From Streptomyces actinomycinicus (GTDB lineage Bacteria > Actinomycetota > Actinomycetes > Streptomycetales > Streptomycetaceae): a DNA stretch of 64,000 bases. Positions within the stretch are counted from its first letter, which is position 1. The number at the start of each line of letters is the position of its first letter. The translations under genes and the position numbers were made by a program. The notes under the pieces are model-generated. The model ran no database searches. It was given only the letters and a program-made list of their open reading frames with translations, and was not told the origin of the DNA. Location: the NCBI RefSeq assembly GCF_016741775.1, contig NZ_JAERRK010000009.1, positions 62,001 to 126,000 on the forward strand, in the 5' to 3' direction. Below are positions 31,287 through 39,881 of this stretch, in pieces.

Positions 31287-34200
31287 CTACGTGCGGGCCG
31301 GCGGCAGGGCGGCCAGTCCGGCCCGGGCGGCGTCCGCCCAGTGAAGGGAGTCCCACGCCGCCGCCACCCGCTCGGCCTCGAGGTAGTGGCCCCGGGCGTC
31401 CTCCGGGCGCCCCAGGAACCGGGCGATGTCGCCCAGGGTCTGCGCCACGGGCCGGAAGACGAGGCTGAGGGTGCTCGCTCCGCCCGCGAGCCCGCTGAGG
31501 GGCAGCAGGTCCCGGTAGACCTCGGCGGCCGCCGCCGTGTCGCCGAAGGCGATGGCGGCCGCGCCGCGCAGCCCGGCCAGGATGGGGTAGGCGAAGTCGC
31601 GCCGCAGCGGCACGCGCCGGCCGAAGACCTCCCGGGCCTCCTCGGGGCGTCCGGCGGCCAGCAGCGCGAGGGCGGTGAGGGCTTCGTTGTGCGGCTGGTA
31701 CTGCTCCCACACCGCGAGCAGCACGGGCAGCACCTCGGCGAGCCGTCCCTGCTGCAACCGGATGCAGCCGACGGCCAGGCCCGCCAGCCCGCTGAGATCC
31801 ACCGCGCCCCGGGCCCGCAGCTCCGCCACCGCCGACCCCAGAGCCCGCTCCGCCTCCTCGAAGCGCCCCCGGGCCATGGCGAGCATGGGGTGGCGCAGCC
31901 TGGCCACCGCGAACGCGCCCTGGAGCTCGTACGCGCGGGCGATCTCGTCGGCACGTACGAGACACCGTTCCGTCTCCGCCGGGTCGTTGCGGCCGGCCGC
32001 GATCCGGGCGGCGGTGTAGGCACTCATCCAGGAGTACTCCGGGCTCTCCTGGGAGCCGGCCACCTCGGTGAGTTCCGTGTGGAGCTCCAGGTAGGCCTCG
32101 GGATCGAGTTCGCCGTCGACGCGGCGCAGCTGAGACGTGAGCGTCAGACCCCGCAGACGGGGTTCGCCCGTGCTCCGGGCGAGTTCGACGGCCTGGCGCC
32201 CCACGGCCACGGCCCGGGCATCCGCGTCGTCGAGCGCGTCGGCGAGCTGGTCGAGGAGCAGGCACCGCTGCCGGTCGGTCAGGCCCCGGCCCTCCAGGAG
32301 CTTTCCGAGTTCCTCGACGGCTTCGGGGTCGGAGGCCGCGTACGCGCGGACCCGCCAGGGCGTCGGTTCGGTCCACGTCGTGTACGCGGCGATCAGCAGG
32401 TCGGGCCGGTCCTGCGCACGGGCGACCCGTACGGCCTGTTGCTGTGCCTCGCGGGCGGGTACGACGGCCCCCATCCGGATCCGGCAGTCCACCAGCTGTC
32501 CCAGCAGCATCACGCGCAGCAGAGTGGGGTCCTCGTCGGCGAAGGCCGACGGATGGTCGGCGAGGACGCCGAGGGCGGCGTCCAGGAGTGCTTCGGCGTT
32601 CTGCGGGGCGTAGCGGCGCACCGCCTGTTCGCAGGCCAGCCGGGCGTGGTGGACCGCCGCCCCGGCATCGGCGGTCACGACCGTGGCTGCCCGAAGGAGG
32701 TGGTGGGCCGTGGCGGCCACGTCGTCCGAGCCGAGCGCGATCAGCCCCCGCCCCAGCCGGGAGTGCATCCGGGCCAGCCGCAGCCGGGTGAGGTCGGCCT
32801 CCAGGGCGTCCCGTACGAGGGCGTGGCTGAAGCGCACCGTGCCCGGACGCGGCTCGGTGAGCAGTCCGGCGGTCACACCCGCGTCCAAGGCGTCGAGGAG
32901 CTGTTCGGCATCGCTGTCCGCGGCATGGACGAGGAGGGCCACCGGAGCCTCGCGTCCGGCGACGGCCGCCAGCCGCAGGCTGGCCGTGACGGTCGGGGCG
33001 AGCAGGGCCAGCCGGCGCCGCAGCACGTCCTGGACTCCTTGCGGGACGCGGGCCAGGGCCTGCTCCTCGCCCTCACCGGCCAGCAGCAGCGAACTCTCGC
33101 GCAGGTAGAAGGGGTTTCCCCCGGCCCGTTCGGCCAGTGCCCCCGCGGCCCGATCGCTCATGTCGGCCGCGACGGACCGCAGCAGTTCCTTCGCGTGGGT
33201 GTCCGACAGACCGCCGAGCACCAGCCGTAGCGGCGAGCAGGCGGCCAGGCGTGCCAACGCCCCGGTCAGATCGCCCTCACCGGTGCGGTACGAGCCCACC
33301 AGGAGCAGCGGTGCGTCGCGCAGCCGCTCGGCGCAGAGCACGAACAGTTCGATGCTCTCCTGGTCGCCCCGGTGCAGGTCGTCCAGCACGATCGCCAGCG
33401 GTTGCCGCCCGGCCGTGTCACGCAGCCATGCGAGCAGTGCCCGGTGCAGGCGGAAGCGCCCGGCCGGGCTCCCGTCGAGCTGCCCGGACTCGCTCGCGGT
33501 GCCCGGGGCCAGCAGGGGTGCCAGCTCATCGGCGTACGGGCCCGGCGGCGCGGCCTGCGCCAGGCTCGGCAGCATGTCGAACCAGGCCCGGCCGGGCGGG
33601 GCCCCGTCGGTCTCCGGGCACTGTCCGGACCCGACCAGCCAGCCCTGTTCCGGGAGTTGACGGACGGCGGTCTGCAGCAGACTCGATTTGCCGATGCCGG
33701 CCTCACCGGAGACCAGGACGACCTGAGCCCGGCCGCCCCGGGCCCGGTCCGCCGCGGCGGCGATCCGCGCCAGTTCCTCGTCACGGCCCAGGAGCCGGTC
33801 CGCCGCCAGCACCGTCGGCACCCCGTGGCCGGCCACCGCGGCCGGACGCTCCAGCACCGCCGGCGAGGCCCCCGCCGCGGCCGGACGCTCCAGCACCGCC
33901 GGCGAGGCGCCCGCCGCGGCCGGACCCGCCGCCGCCCCGACGGTGGCCGGCTCGGTTCGGACGGTGACCTCGGCGGGTGCCCCGGTCGCCCGGCGCAGTA
34001 CGTCGAGACGCTGGTGCAGCAGAGCCTGCTCCAGCTCCACCAGAGCGGGTCCGGGCTCGACGCCGAGTTCGTCACCGAGGACGTGCCGGGCCCGCCGCAG
34101 GGCGGCCAGGGCGTCACCTTGGCGGTCGCGGGCCCACAGCGCCAGGGCCAGCAGCCGCCAGCCCTCCTCGTGCAAGGGCTGTTCCCGCGTCAGAGCGCTC

Positions 34201-34754
34201 GCGTCGGCGAGGGCCTGCGCGGCCTGCCCGCAGCCCAGCCGAGCCGCGGCGAGCCGTTCATGGGCGGTGCGATGCACCTCCTCCAGACGGGCGCGCTCAC
34301 CGGCGGTCCACGGTTCGTCGGCGAACTCCGCGTACGGCTGCCCGCCCCACGAGGCGAGCGCCTCGGTCAAGCCCTCGACGGCGACCTGGGCAGGCAACCG
34401 AGTCGCTGAGCAAGCCGTGACCCGGGCCTCGAACACCCAGGCGTCCACCGCGCTCTCGTCCACCGCGAGGGCGTAGCCGTAGGGGGCGCTGACCAGCAGC
34501 CGCGCAGGCGTCCGCGGCGCCCGTTCCGGTTCGAGGAGACGCCGCAGACGCGCGATGTAGGCATGGAGTGATGCGTGCGAGCTGGACGGGACACGCGTCG
34601 GCCACAGCCTCTCGATGATCTGCTCCGTGGGCACGACCGCCCCCCGGCCGAGCAGCAGTTGGACCAGGACCATCCGGGCGAGCCGGCCACCGGCATCCAC
34701 CGCGCGGCCGTCGACCTCGACCCGGAACGAGCCGAGAACCTTCAATGTGACCAT
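31287..34754 (-). CDS. SARP-type regulator: OmpR-like winged helix + BTAD + AAA ATPase + TPR region
   Basis: About 1155 residues. The N-terminus (MVTLKVLGSFRVEVDGRAV...LARMVLVQLLLG) is the winged helix of Streptomyces antibiotic regulatory proteins, followed by the bacterial transcriptional activation domain to about residue 250 (ALRRARHVLGDELGVEPGPALVELEQALL). A linker with a 13-residue duplication leads to an ATPase: Walker A SGEAGIGKSSLL and Walker B LAIVLDDLH. The rest is helical TPR-like sequence without a LuxR helix-turn-helix. ATG 34754 was chosen because the SARP fold begins at once; the frame is open to 34940. The layout is that of AfsR-type pathway regulators, but the linker and C-terminus differ. 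It is a candidate activator of the neighbouring peptide cluster. Confidence 0.83.
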   Translation of the reverse strand: MVTLKVLGSFRVEVDGRAVDAGGRLARMVLVQLLLGRGAVVPTEQIIERLWPTRVPSSSHASLHAYIARLRRLLEPERAPRTPARLLVSAPYGYALAVDESAVDAWVFEARVTACSATRLPAQVAVEGLTEALASWGGQPYAEFADEPWTAGERARLEEVHRTAHERLAAARLGCGQAAQALADASALTREQPLHEEGWRLLALALWARDRQGDALAALRRARHVLGDELGVEPGPALVELEQALLHQRLDVLRRATGAPAEVTVRTEPATVGAAAGPAAAGASPAVLERPAAAGASPAVLERPAAVAGHGVPTVLAADRLLGRDEELARIAAAADRARGGRAQVVLVSGEAGIGKSSLLQTAVRQLPEQGWLVGSGQCPETDGAPPGRAWFDMLPSLAQAAPPGPYADELAPLLAPGTASESGQLDGSPAGRFRLHRALLAWLRDTAGRQPLAIVLDDLHRGDQESIELFVLCAERLRDAPLLLVGSYRTGEGDLTGALARLAACSPLRLVLGGLSDTHAKELLRSVAADMSDRAAGALAERAGGNPFYLRESSLLLAGEGEEQALARVPQGVQDVLRRRLALLAPTVTASLRLAAVAGREAPVALLVHAADSDAEQLLDALDAGVTAGLLTEPRPGTVRFSHALVRDALEADLTRLRLARMHSRLGRGLIALGSDDVAATAHHLLRAATVVTADAGAAVHHARLACEQAVRRYAPQNAEALLDAALGVLADHPSAFADEDPTLLRVMLLGQLVDCRIRMGAVVPAREAQQQAVRVARAQDRPDLLIAAYTTWTEPTPWRVRAYAASDPEAVEELGKLLEGRGLTDRQRCLLLDQLADALDDADARAVAVGRQAVELARSTGEPRLRGLTLTSQLRRVDGELDPEAYLELHTELTEVAGSQESPEYSWMSAYTAARIAAGRNDPAETERCLVRADEIARAYELQGAFAVARLRHPMLAMARGRFEEAERALGSAVAELRARGAVDLSGLAGLAVGCIRLQQGRLAEVLPVLLAVWEQYQPHNEALTALALLAAGRPEEAREVFGRRVPLRRDFAYPILAGLRGAAAIAFGDTAAAAEVYRDLLPLSGLAGGASTLSLVFRPVAQTLGDIARFLGRPEDARGHYLEAERVAAAWDSLHWADAARAGLAALPPART
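33841..33918. repeat. 39-bp in-frame tandem duplication in the SARP-type gene linker
   Basis: Two copies of a 39-bp unit (33841-33879 and 33880-33918) encode a duplicated 13-residue segment RPAAAGASPAVLE, with a partial third copy. It lies between the BTAD and ATPase domains and changes only linker length. Confidence 0.85.
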
Positions 34755-34929
34755 GACAAGCCCATCGTAAACGGCACACCGCAACGGTCGGTCAGGTTCG
34801 TTCGGACAGCGGTAGGTGCGGTTGGGCGCGCGACGCCGCATTGTGATGCTGGTCGTAGGGCGGGCCACGGAGTCGGGACGTGGCGTCGCCGCGAACCGGA
34901 CGCCTGGACGGGTTGGTGGACCCGCTGCA

Positions 34930-36725
34930 TCACGCCTCATCGGGCCAGCGCCTTCGGACTTCGGAGCGGACGGCGTCGAGGAACTCGGCGGGCGGTCCGT
35001 AAAGGTGGTCGACGATGTAGTGGATGATCAGGTTCGGGGCGACGTAGAGCACTCCGTCGTCCGAAACGGCCCGGATCTCGGCATGGCCGAGCCGGTACTT
35101 GAAGCCCGCCCGCGCGGAGGTCGCCGAATGCTCGGTGCACTTACCGCAGAGCGTGCACGAGTGCCAGCCCCTGCTCCTGTGTTGCCGCAGCGAACCGAGA
35201 TCGATGATGTCCGCGAGGTCCTCCTCGGAGACCTCGTCGATGTTGTAGTCGTAACCGTCCTCGAGCCAGCCGATGGTGAGGCCCTCGGGCTGTTCGTATT
35301 CAGTCAGGGCGGCACGCCGTGCCTGCGCGCGATCGTCCTCGTACCAGCGGAACTCCGGAGTGCGGCCGACCCCGCGCAGCACGCGTGTCACCGGCCACAC
35401 CCAGAGATGTGCAGCAGCGGGCACGGGTGTCCTTCGTCGGAGTCGGGGTCCCGGGCAGCGGACAGCAAGGCCACGAAGGGCGACAGGGCTTGCAGCACCA
35501 GATGCGGATTGTCCCGGGTGCGTCCCCATGCGTATCCGAAGCGAGCCAGCCGGTCCCGCAGGCTCCACTCGTCCAGCGGTTCACCGTCGAGCAGCGCGAG
35601 TACACCCTGCGTGAAGTCGGGCCGCCTCAGCATGCGGCCGATACGGAACACGTCAAGGCCCTGCCGCCCCAGCAGACGGATGGCGAGCCCGTCCAGATCG
35701 AGCAGATCGGGCTTCGCCTCGACGCCGACGCCCCCGGAGGCCGCGATGACCTCCTCCGGCGTGGGCGGCTCGGGAAGCGTGTAGTCGACCTCGCCGGTGG
35801 ACTACACGGCGGTCATCCGCTCCTCACCGATCACCGCGTCCGCCGTGAAGGGCATGCCGAACACCTGCGCCACCACGTCGAGGATGCCGCCCGCCGAGGC
35901 GCCGGCCCTTCCCGCCCCCCAGCGTTGCGGAAGTCGCGACGGGGCAGATCCGCCCCAGCGGCCGGCCCGGCTGCATGGCGCCGACCGCCGTTGCCAGTCG
36001 GCGCAGCAGCATGGCCACGTCCGTGCCCTGCGCGCCGTCGTAGGTGTGGAACTCGTCCGGCACCACGAACGAGACATCGGCACCTGCCCACAACGCCCGG
36101 TCCTCACCGCGCTGCAGGAGCAGGTCCAGCATCTTGTAGTTGGTGATGAGTACGTCCGGCGGGAAGGCCCGCATCTCCTCGCGCCGCGTCATTACCCGCC
36201 GGAAGTCGGTGTCCGGCCGGTCACCGATGTACAGCCCCGCCGACACCTGTGCCAGGTCGGGAGCTGTCAGGTAGTCGCTGATGCGGCCGGCCTGGTCGGT
36301 GGCGAGCGCGTTCATCGGACAGCAGTACGGCCTTGACACCGCGCCGCCCGAGCGCCTTCTGCCGTCGGCAGTGGTCGAGGGCGGGCACCAGGAACGACTC
36401 CGTCTTTCCGGAACCGGTGCCGGTAGTCACGAGCGTCGGCTCGGCGGCCTTGCCGCCCAGCGTGCTCAGCCGCTGCCACACCTTGGCCTGATGCCGCCAC
36501 GGTGTGAACCCGGGCTGCCACTCGAGATACCGCTCCCAGACGTCTTCCGCCTTGTGGAACGGCGTCCTGATCCGCAGATACGGCCCCCGGAAAATGCCCG
36601 ACTCGGGGTCCCCCAGGAAACGCTCCAGGGCCCGACGGGTGTCGTTGTCGGCCAGCGCGTACGTCGTCGTGAGGTACTGCGTCAGACTGCCCCCGCAGCT
36701 GCGCGGCGGCCAGAGTGGGCTTCAC
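34930..36725 (-). pseudogene. Decayed DEAD/DEAH-type helicase, fused at its end to a DUF7919-like fragment
   Basis: Reading from GTG 36725 (behind GAGGAG), the protein continues only by changing frame several times. The start is VKPTLAAAQLRG; frame changes occur at a C5 run (36690-36694), near 36318 (within the expected LLYPMNAL), at a C6 run (35915-35920) and near 35405, with an in-frame TAG at 35802-35804. Fused together, the pieces give a helicase: Walker A VTTGTGSGKTESFLVPALDH, PDVLITNYKMLDLLLQR, DEFHTYDGAQGTDVAMLLRRL, and CPVATSATLGGG. After GVGRTPEFRWYEDD the sequence switches to LTEYEQPEGLTIGWLEDG...CTLCGKC...VAPNLIIHYIVDHLYGPPAEFLDAV, which looks like a different Streptomyces family. 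Large helicases of this type often sit in phage-defence loci. Non-functional unless the sequence is faulty. Confidence 0.8.
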
Positions 36726-36986
36726 GACGCTCCTCTTCGTCCCAGGATCCTGAGACGGCCCCGTGACAGCGGTCGCCTCGCGTGGTGCGGATCAACCGGA
36801 TAGCGCAGGTCGGACAGCGTGTGAGGGGACGGGCACACCGGATGCCGCGAGGGCCGGGGCCCCATTGCCGTCGGTGGCCCGCATCCTCTACCGGAGAGTG
36901 GCCGATTGGCACCCTTTCCGGCCTCTACAGATGGTTTCACCCTGAAAGAAAGAGCCGTGCACGGGCAGCGCCGAGGGGGAGACGCC

Positions 36987-38036
36987 ATGTCCGCACCGCT
37001 GTACGTTCCCGCCCTGCCGACCCGGCGCCACGCGACGGCCGCCTACCGTGCCTTGACGCCGGACGTACAGCGCCTGGTCGCCCCGTTGTGGACGCTGCCT
37101 CCCCGTCCCGGTGTGCCGACAAGACAACTGGCCGAACGCATCATCAGGGACGCTGGCGACGTCACCGCCGCACAGCGTCACGGACCCGCATGGCTGGACG
37201 CGCCGTTCGCCGACGACGCCGATGCGGCCGTCCTCGCCGACGCCCTGCCGCCCGAGTGGTGGGATCACCGCAACCTGCGACCCGTCACCGGCCCCGGACG
37301 CCCCAGCGTACAGCAGTCGCTCGCTCTCGCCGTGGCGCGACGGCACCAGGGCGGACTGGGTATCCGCGTACGGCTCCCCGGTGAGTGGAGCGACCGCACG
37401 GCCTTGGACGTCGACGCGCTGCTCGGCCGGCTGCCCACGGGCCACCCCGCCGACCTGTTCCTCGATCTCGGCACCGTCCTGCCCGACCGCCCCGACGCCG
37501 CCAAGGATGCACTGCGCGCCCTTGACGCACTGGTTCCCCTCACCTCCTGGTGCTCCGTGACCGTACTGGCGGGCGGCTTCCCCGAACCACCGGACGACTT
37601 CCGGGAGGGCATCCCGTACGAGGCACCGCGCACGGACTGGGAGACGTGGCACGAGATCCGGCACAGCGAACGCGCCTACCTTCCCCTGTTGCGCTACGGC
37701 GACTACGGCATCCACCCCGCCACCTATGTCGCGCAAACCCCGTCCGCGCGCAACGGCGGCGCGCCCTGGGGTGTCCTCCGTTACACGACCGCCCGCTCCT
37801 ACCACCTGGCCAAGGTGCCGTACGGCAGGCAGTACGACGACACCAACCGGCAGGCCGCGCGCTGTCTCACCGGCCTCGCGGGCTTCCGGGGTGCAGGGAC
37901 GGGCGCGGGGGAGCGGTGGCTGCGTGACCGGGAGCGGGGTGCCACTGACACGGGTAATCACGGCACCTGGAACCGGGTGGGGAATGTTCAGCACATGACG
38001 TTCTTGGTGACCTGTTTTGGTGAGCGAGGGCGCTGA
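36987..38036 (+). CDS. Beta-family protein (PF14350-like), accessory-island gene of unknown function
   Basis: 349 residues, ATG 36987 behind GAGGGGGA. The opening SAPLYVPALPTRRHATAAYRALTPDVQRLVAPLWTLPPRPG and the later ATYVAQTPSARNGGAPWGVLRYTTARSYHLAKVP resemble the beta-family proteins originally described from phage, which occur in mobile regions of bacteria. The catalytic role, if any, is unknown. It is divergent from the helicase pseudogene, with 261 bp between them in which no other feature was seen. It appears intact. Confidence 0.65.
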   Translation: MSAPLYVPALPTRRHATAAYRALTPDVQRLVAPLWTLPPRPGVPTRQLAERIIRDAGDVTAAQRHGPAWLDAPFADDADAAVLADALPPEWWDHRNLRPVTGPGRPSVQQSLALAVARRHQGGLGIRVRLPGEWSDRTALDVDALLGRLPTGHPADLFLDLGTVLPDRPDAAKDALRALDALVPLTSWCSVTVLAGGFPEPPDDFREGIPYEAPRTDWETWHEIRHSERAYLPLLRYGDYGIHPATYVAQTPSARNGGAPWGVLRYTTARSYHLAKVPYGRQYDDTNRQAARCLTGLAGFRGAGTGAGERWLRDRERGATDTGNHGTWNRVGNVQHMTFLVTCFGERGR

Positions 38037-38228
38037 TGTGGGTTGTACACCTCGTTGATGGGCGGCTGGGCCGGCAGGGGGCACGAACGAAGCCGTGTGA
38101 CTCGGCTGCGGCGCCATCATTCCCTGTGCTGCGTAGGCCACTTGGGCTAGGCTGCTCTACCCCGCCCTGATCTTGACTCCCAGCCTGGAGAGGTGCACCG
38201 GACCTTTCCATCACATCGAGAGGATCAC

Positions 38229-38633
38229 GTGGACCAGAATCTGCTGGCGCTTGCCGGAACCGCAGGTACGACCGTGGTGGCGTTGCTTGCGACTGACGCG
38301 TGGGAACAGACCCGTAGCGGCGTTCTGACCCTGTGGCGGCGATTCCGTCCGGAGGCGGCAGAAGAGATCAGCGCAATGCTCTCAAGTACGCGGCAGGGGC
38401 TCCTCGCAGGTGCGGACCCAGATGGAGCGGAGAACGAGCTGCAGCTTCAGTTCGCTGCCTTGTTGGCCAGGCATCCGGAATCGGTCGGGGAGTTGTCGAC
38501 CCTGTTGCAGAAGCTGACTGCCGGCCCAAACGCTCAGACGATCCGTGGAGGAGTGCATCTCCAGGCTCGAGCCGAAGGGGCCGGCCAAGTCTACCAGTCC
38601 GTCCGTGACCAGACCGTGAACAACTTCAAATGA
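38229..38633 (+). CDS. Small protein with N-terminal hydrophobic segment and C-terminal VYQ-x2-RDQTV motif
   Basis: 134 residues from GTG 38229, which follows GAGAGGATC. The N-terminus has one hydrophobic stretch (LLALAGTAGTTVVALLATDAWEQ). A helical middle (LWRRFRPEAAEEISAMLSSTRQGLLAG...LLARHPESVGELSTLLQKL) resembles the leader domain of many uncharacterised Streptomyces proteins. The protein ends in GAGQVYQSVRDQTVNNF, and a close variant is near the N-terminus of the protein encoded by the next gene (stop and next start 6 nt apart). A terminal motif shared by adjacent genes suggests the two proteins bind each other. The 191-bp gap before this gene shows nothing recognisable. Confidence 0.6.
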   Translation: MDQNLLALAGTAGTTVVALLATDAWEQTRSGVLTLWRRFRPEAAEEISAMLSSTRQGLLAGADPDGAENELQLQFAALLARHPESVGELSTLLQKLTAGPNAQTIRGGVHLQARAEGAGQVYQSVRDQTVNNFK

Positions 38634-38639
38634 CGATGC

Positions 38640-39755
38640 ATGGATGAGTCACCTGATCGCCTGACCGGCGACACATATCTTTTCGGCACGGCGTCGGATC
38701 ACGGTGGCGTGTACCAAGCAGGCCGCGACCAGACCGTGACCCACTTCAACGTGCACGTCGATCCCGCGCCAGGTCTGACCGCCTCCGCTCACGTCGCTCG
38801 CCGTGTCACGCCCCAGGCTGCCCAGCAGCACACACAGCGCGTCATCGAAGCACTGGCGCTTGCGGTGGAGCACTTCCGTCAGAGGTGTGTGGAGCTTGCG
38901 GCAGAGGCGCAGCGGGCGAGGGCCGAAGGCCGCCGTGAGGCGCTGCGAGAAGTGCAGGAGAAGCTACGGGAGGCGGAGTCTCGCGTCATTCGGGCCCAGG
39001 CGAAGAAGGAGGAGGCCGAGCGCGAGCGTGAGCGCCTTGAAAACCTCATGGCCAGGACCCGCTACGAAGCGGAATCAGCCAGGTGGAGTTCCGCGCGAGC
39101 GCCGGACGACGAGCGCACTTTCGAGGACATCCTGGGCGCGGCGGACGACGAACTCCGCTCGATCAGAGCTGAATTGCGAACGCTGGCGGAAGACCTTGGG
39201 AGGAGCGAGGAACCGCTGGGCAGCCACACGGTCGTGAGGGGTGATGTCGTTCGGGAGGCCCGGGCCGGCCGAGAATTCGCCGAGGGAGAGTACAGGGCCA
39301 TGTCGGGGGATAGCCCTAAGGCGTTCCCATCGACTCGTCCCGGGCACCCTGCGGCACGTAGTGCACCGCGAAGCGCCATGTCAGCGACCCGGCCGGGCCG
39401 TTTCCGGCGCGGTCTGGGGCGTCTGTTCTTCGTTGCGGCTGGTCTTCCAATGCCCATGGCAGGTGCGGCTATCCGCTCGATGTACTCGCAGGAGCCCGGC
39501 GTGGCAGTGGTCTGGAGCATTCTGTTTCCCGTTGCTGCTGTACTGCTCGCCGTCGGTGCGACTTCCCTGCTCATCTTCTGCGCCAGGTTGACACTCGCAT
39601 GGCAGAAGGATGACGGAACGGTCGTGGTGAGCTGTTTCTTCCACGCTGCACTGGGCGCCGGAATGTTCGTGGTGGGCATCTCTCTGAGCCCCGCAGCTGT
39701 TCCGCCGCTGACTGACTGTGGCCGAGTGATCGCCGAGTACGTTGGCCCGTTGTGA
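38640..39755 (+). CDS. Coiled-coil membrane protein with N-terminal VYQAGRDQTV motif
   Basis: 371 residues. Residues about 19-32 read HGGVYQAGRDQTVTHF, nearly the same as the end of the preceding protein. A long charged coiled coil follows (about 65-150, rich in EAQRARAEGRREALREVQ-type heptads), then a polar linker and about three transmembrane helices at the C-terminus (FFVAAGLPMPMAGAAI; VVWSILFPVAAVLLAVGATSLLIF; FHAALGAGMFVVGISL). I recognise no enzyme domain. The pair is reminiscent of partner genes that communicate through matching short amyloid-like motifs, but that is speculation. The ATG overlaps no clear ribosome site, so translation may be coupled to the upstream gene. Confidence 0.6.
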   Translation: MDESPDRLTGDTYLFGTASDHGGVYQAGRDQTVTHFNVHVDPAPGLTASAHVARRVTPQAAQQHTQRVIEALALAVEHFRQRCVELAAEAQRARAEGRREALREVQEKLREAESRVIRAQAKKEEAERERERLENLMARTRYEAESARWSSARAPDDERTFEDILGAADDELRSIRAELRTLAEDLGRSEEPLGSHTVVRGDVVREARAGREFAEGEYRAMSGDSPKAFPSTRPGHPAARSAPRSAMSATRPGRFRRGLGRLFFVAAGLPMPMAGAAIRSMYSQEPGVAVVWSILFPVAAVLLAVGATSLLIFCARLTLAWQKDDGTVVVSCFFHAALGAGMFVVGISLSPAAVPPLTDCGRVIAEYVGPL

Positions 39756-39881
39756 GTGGCCCGTATGACAATTTGCCCTGGCACGAGAAACAAGAGGAAC
39801 AGAGCGGCTTTGACGCACCCTTCCTGATCGGCCGTTGAGACCGGCTGCACACATCACATCCGGCCCGGGAGGCCCACTCGC

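Noticed and set aside
31287..34754. Naming the large regulator afsR
   Set aside because: It has SARP, ATPase and TPR parts but diverges in linker and C-terminus, and its location fits a pathway-specific regulator; the name is not supported.
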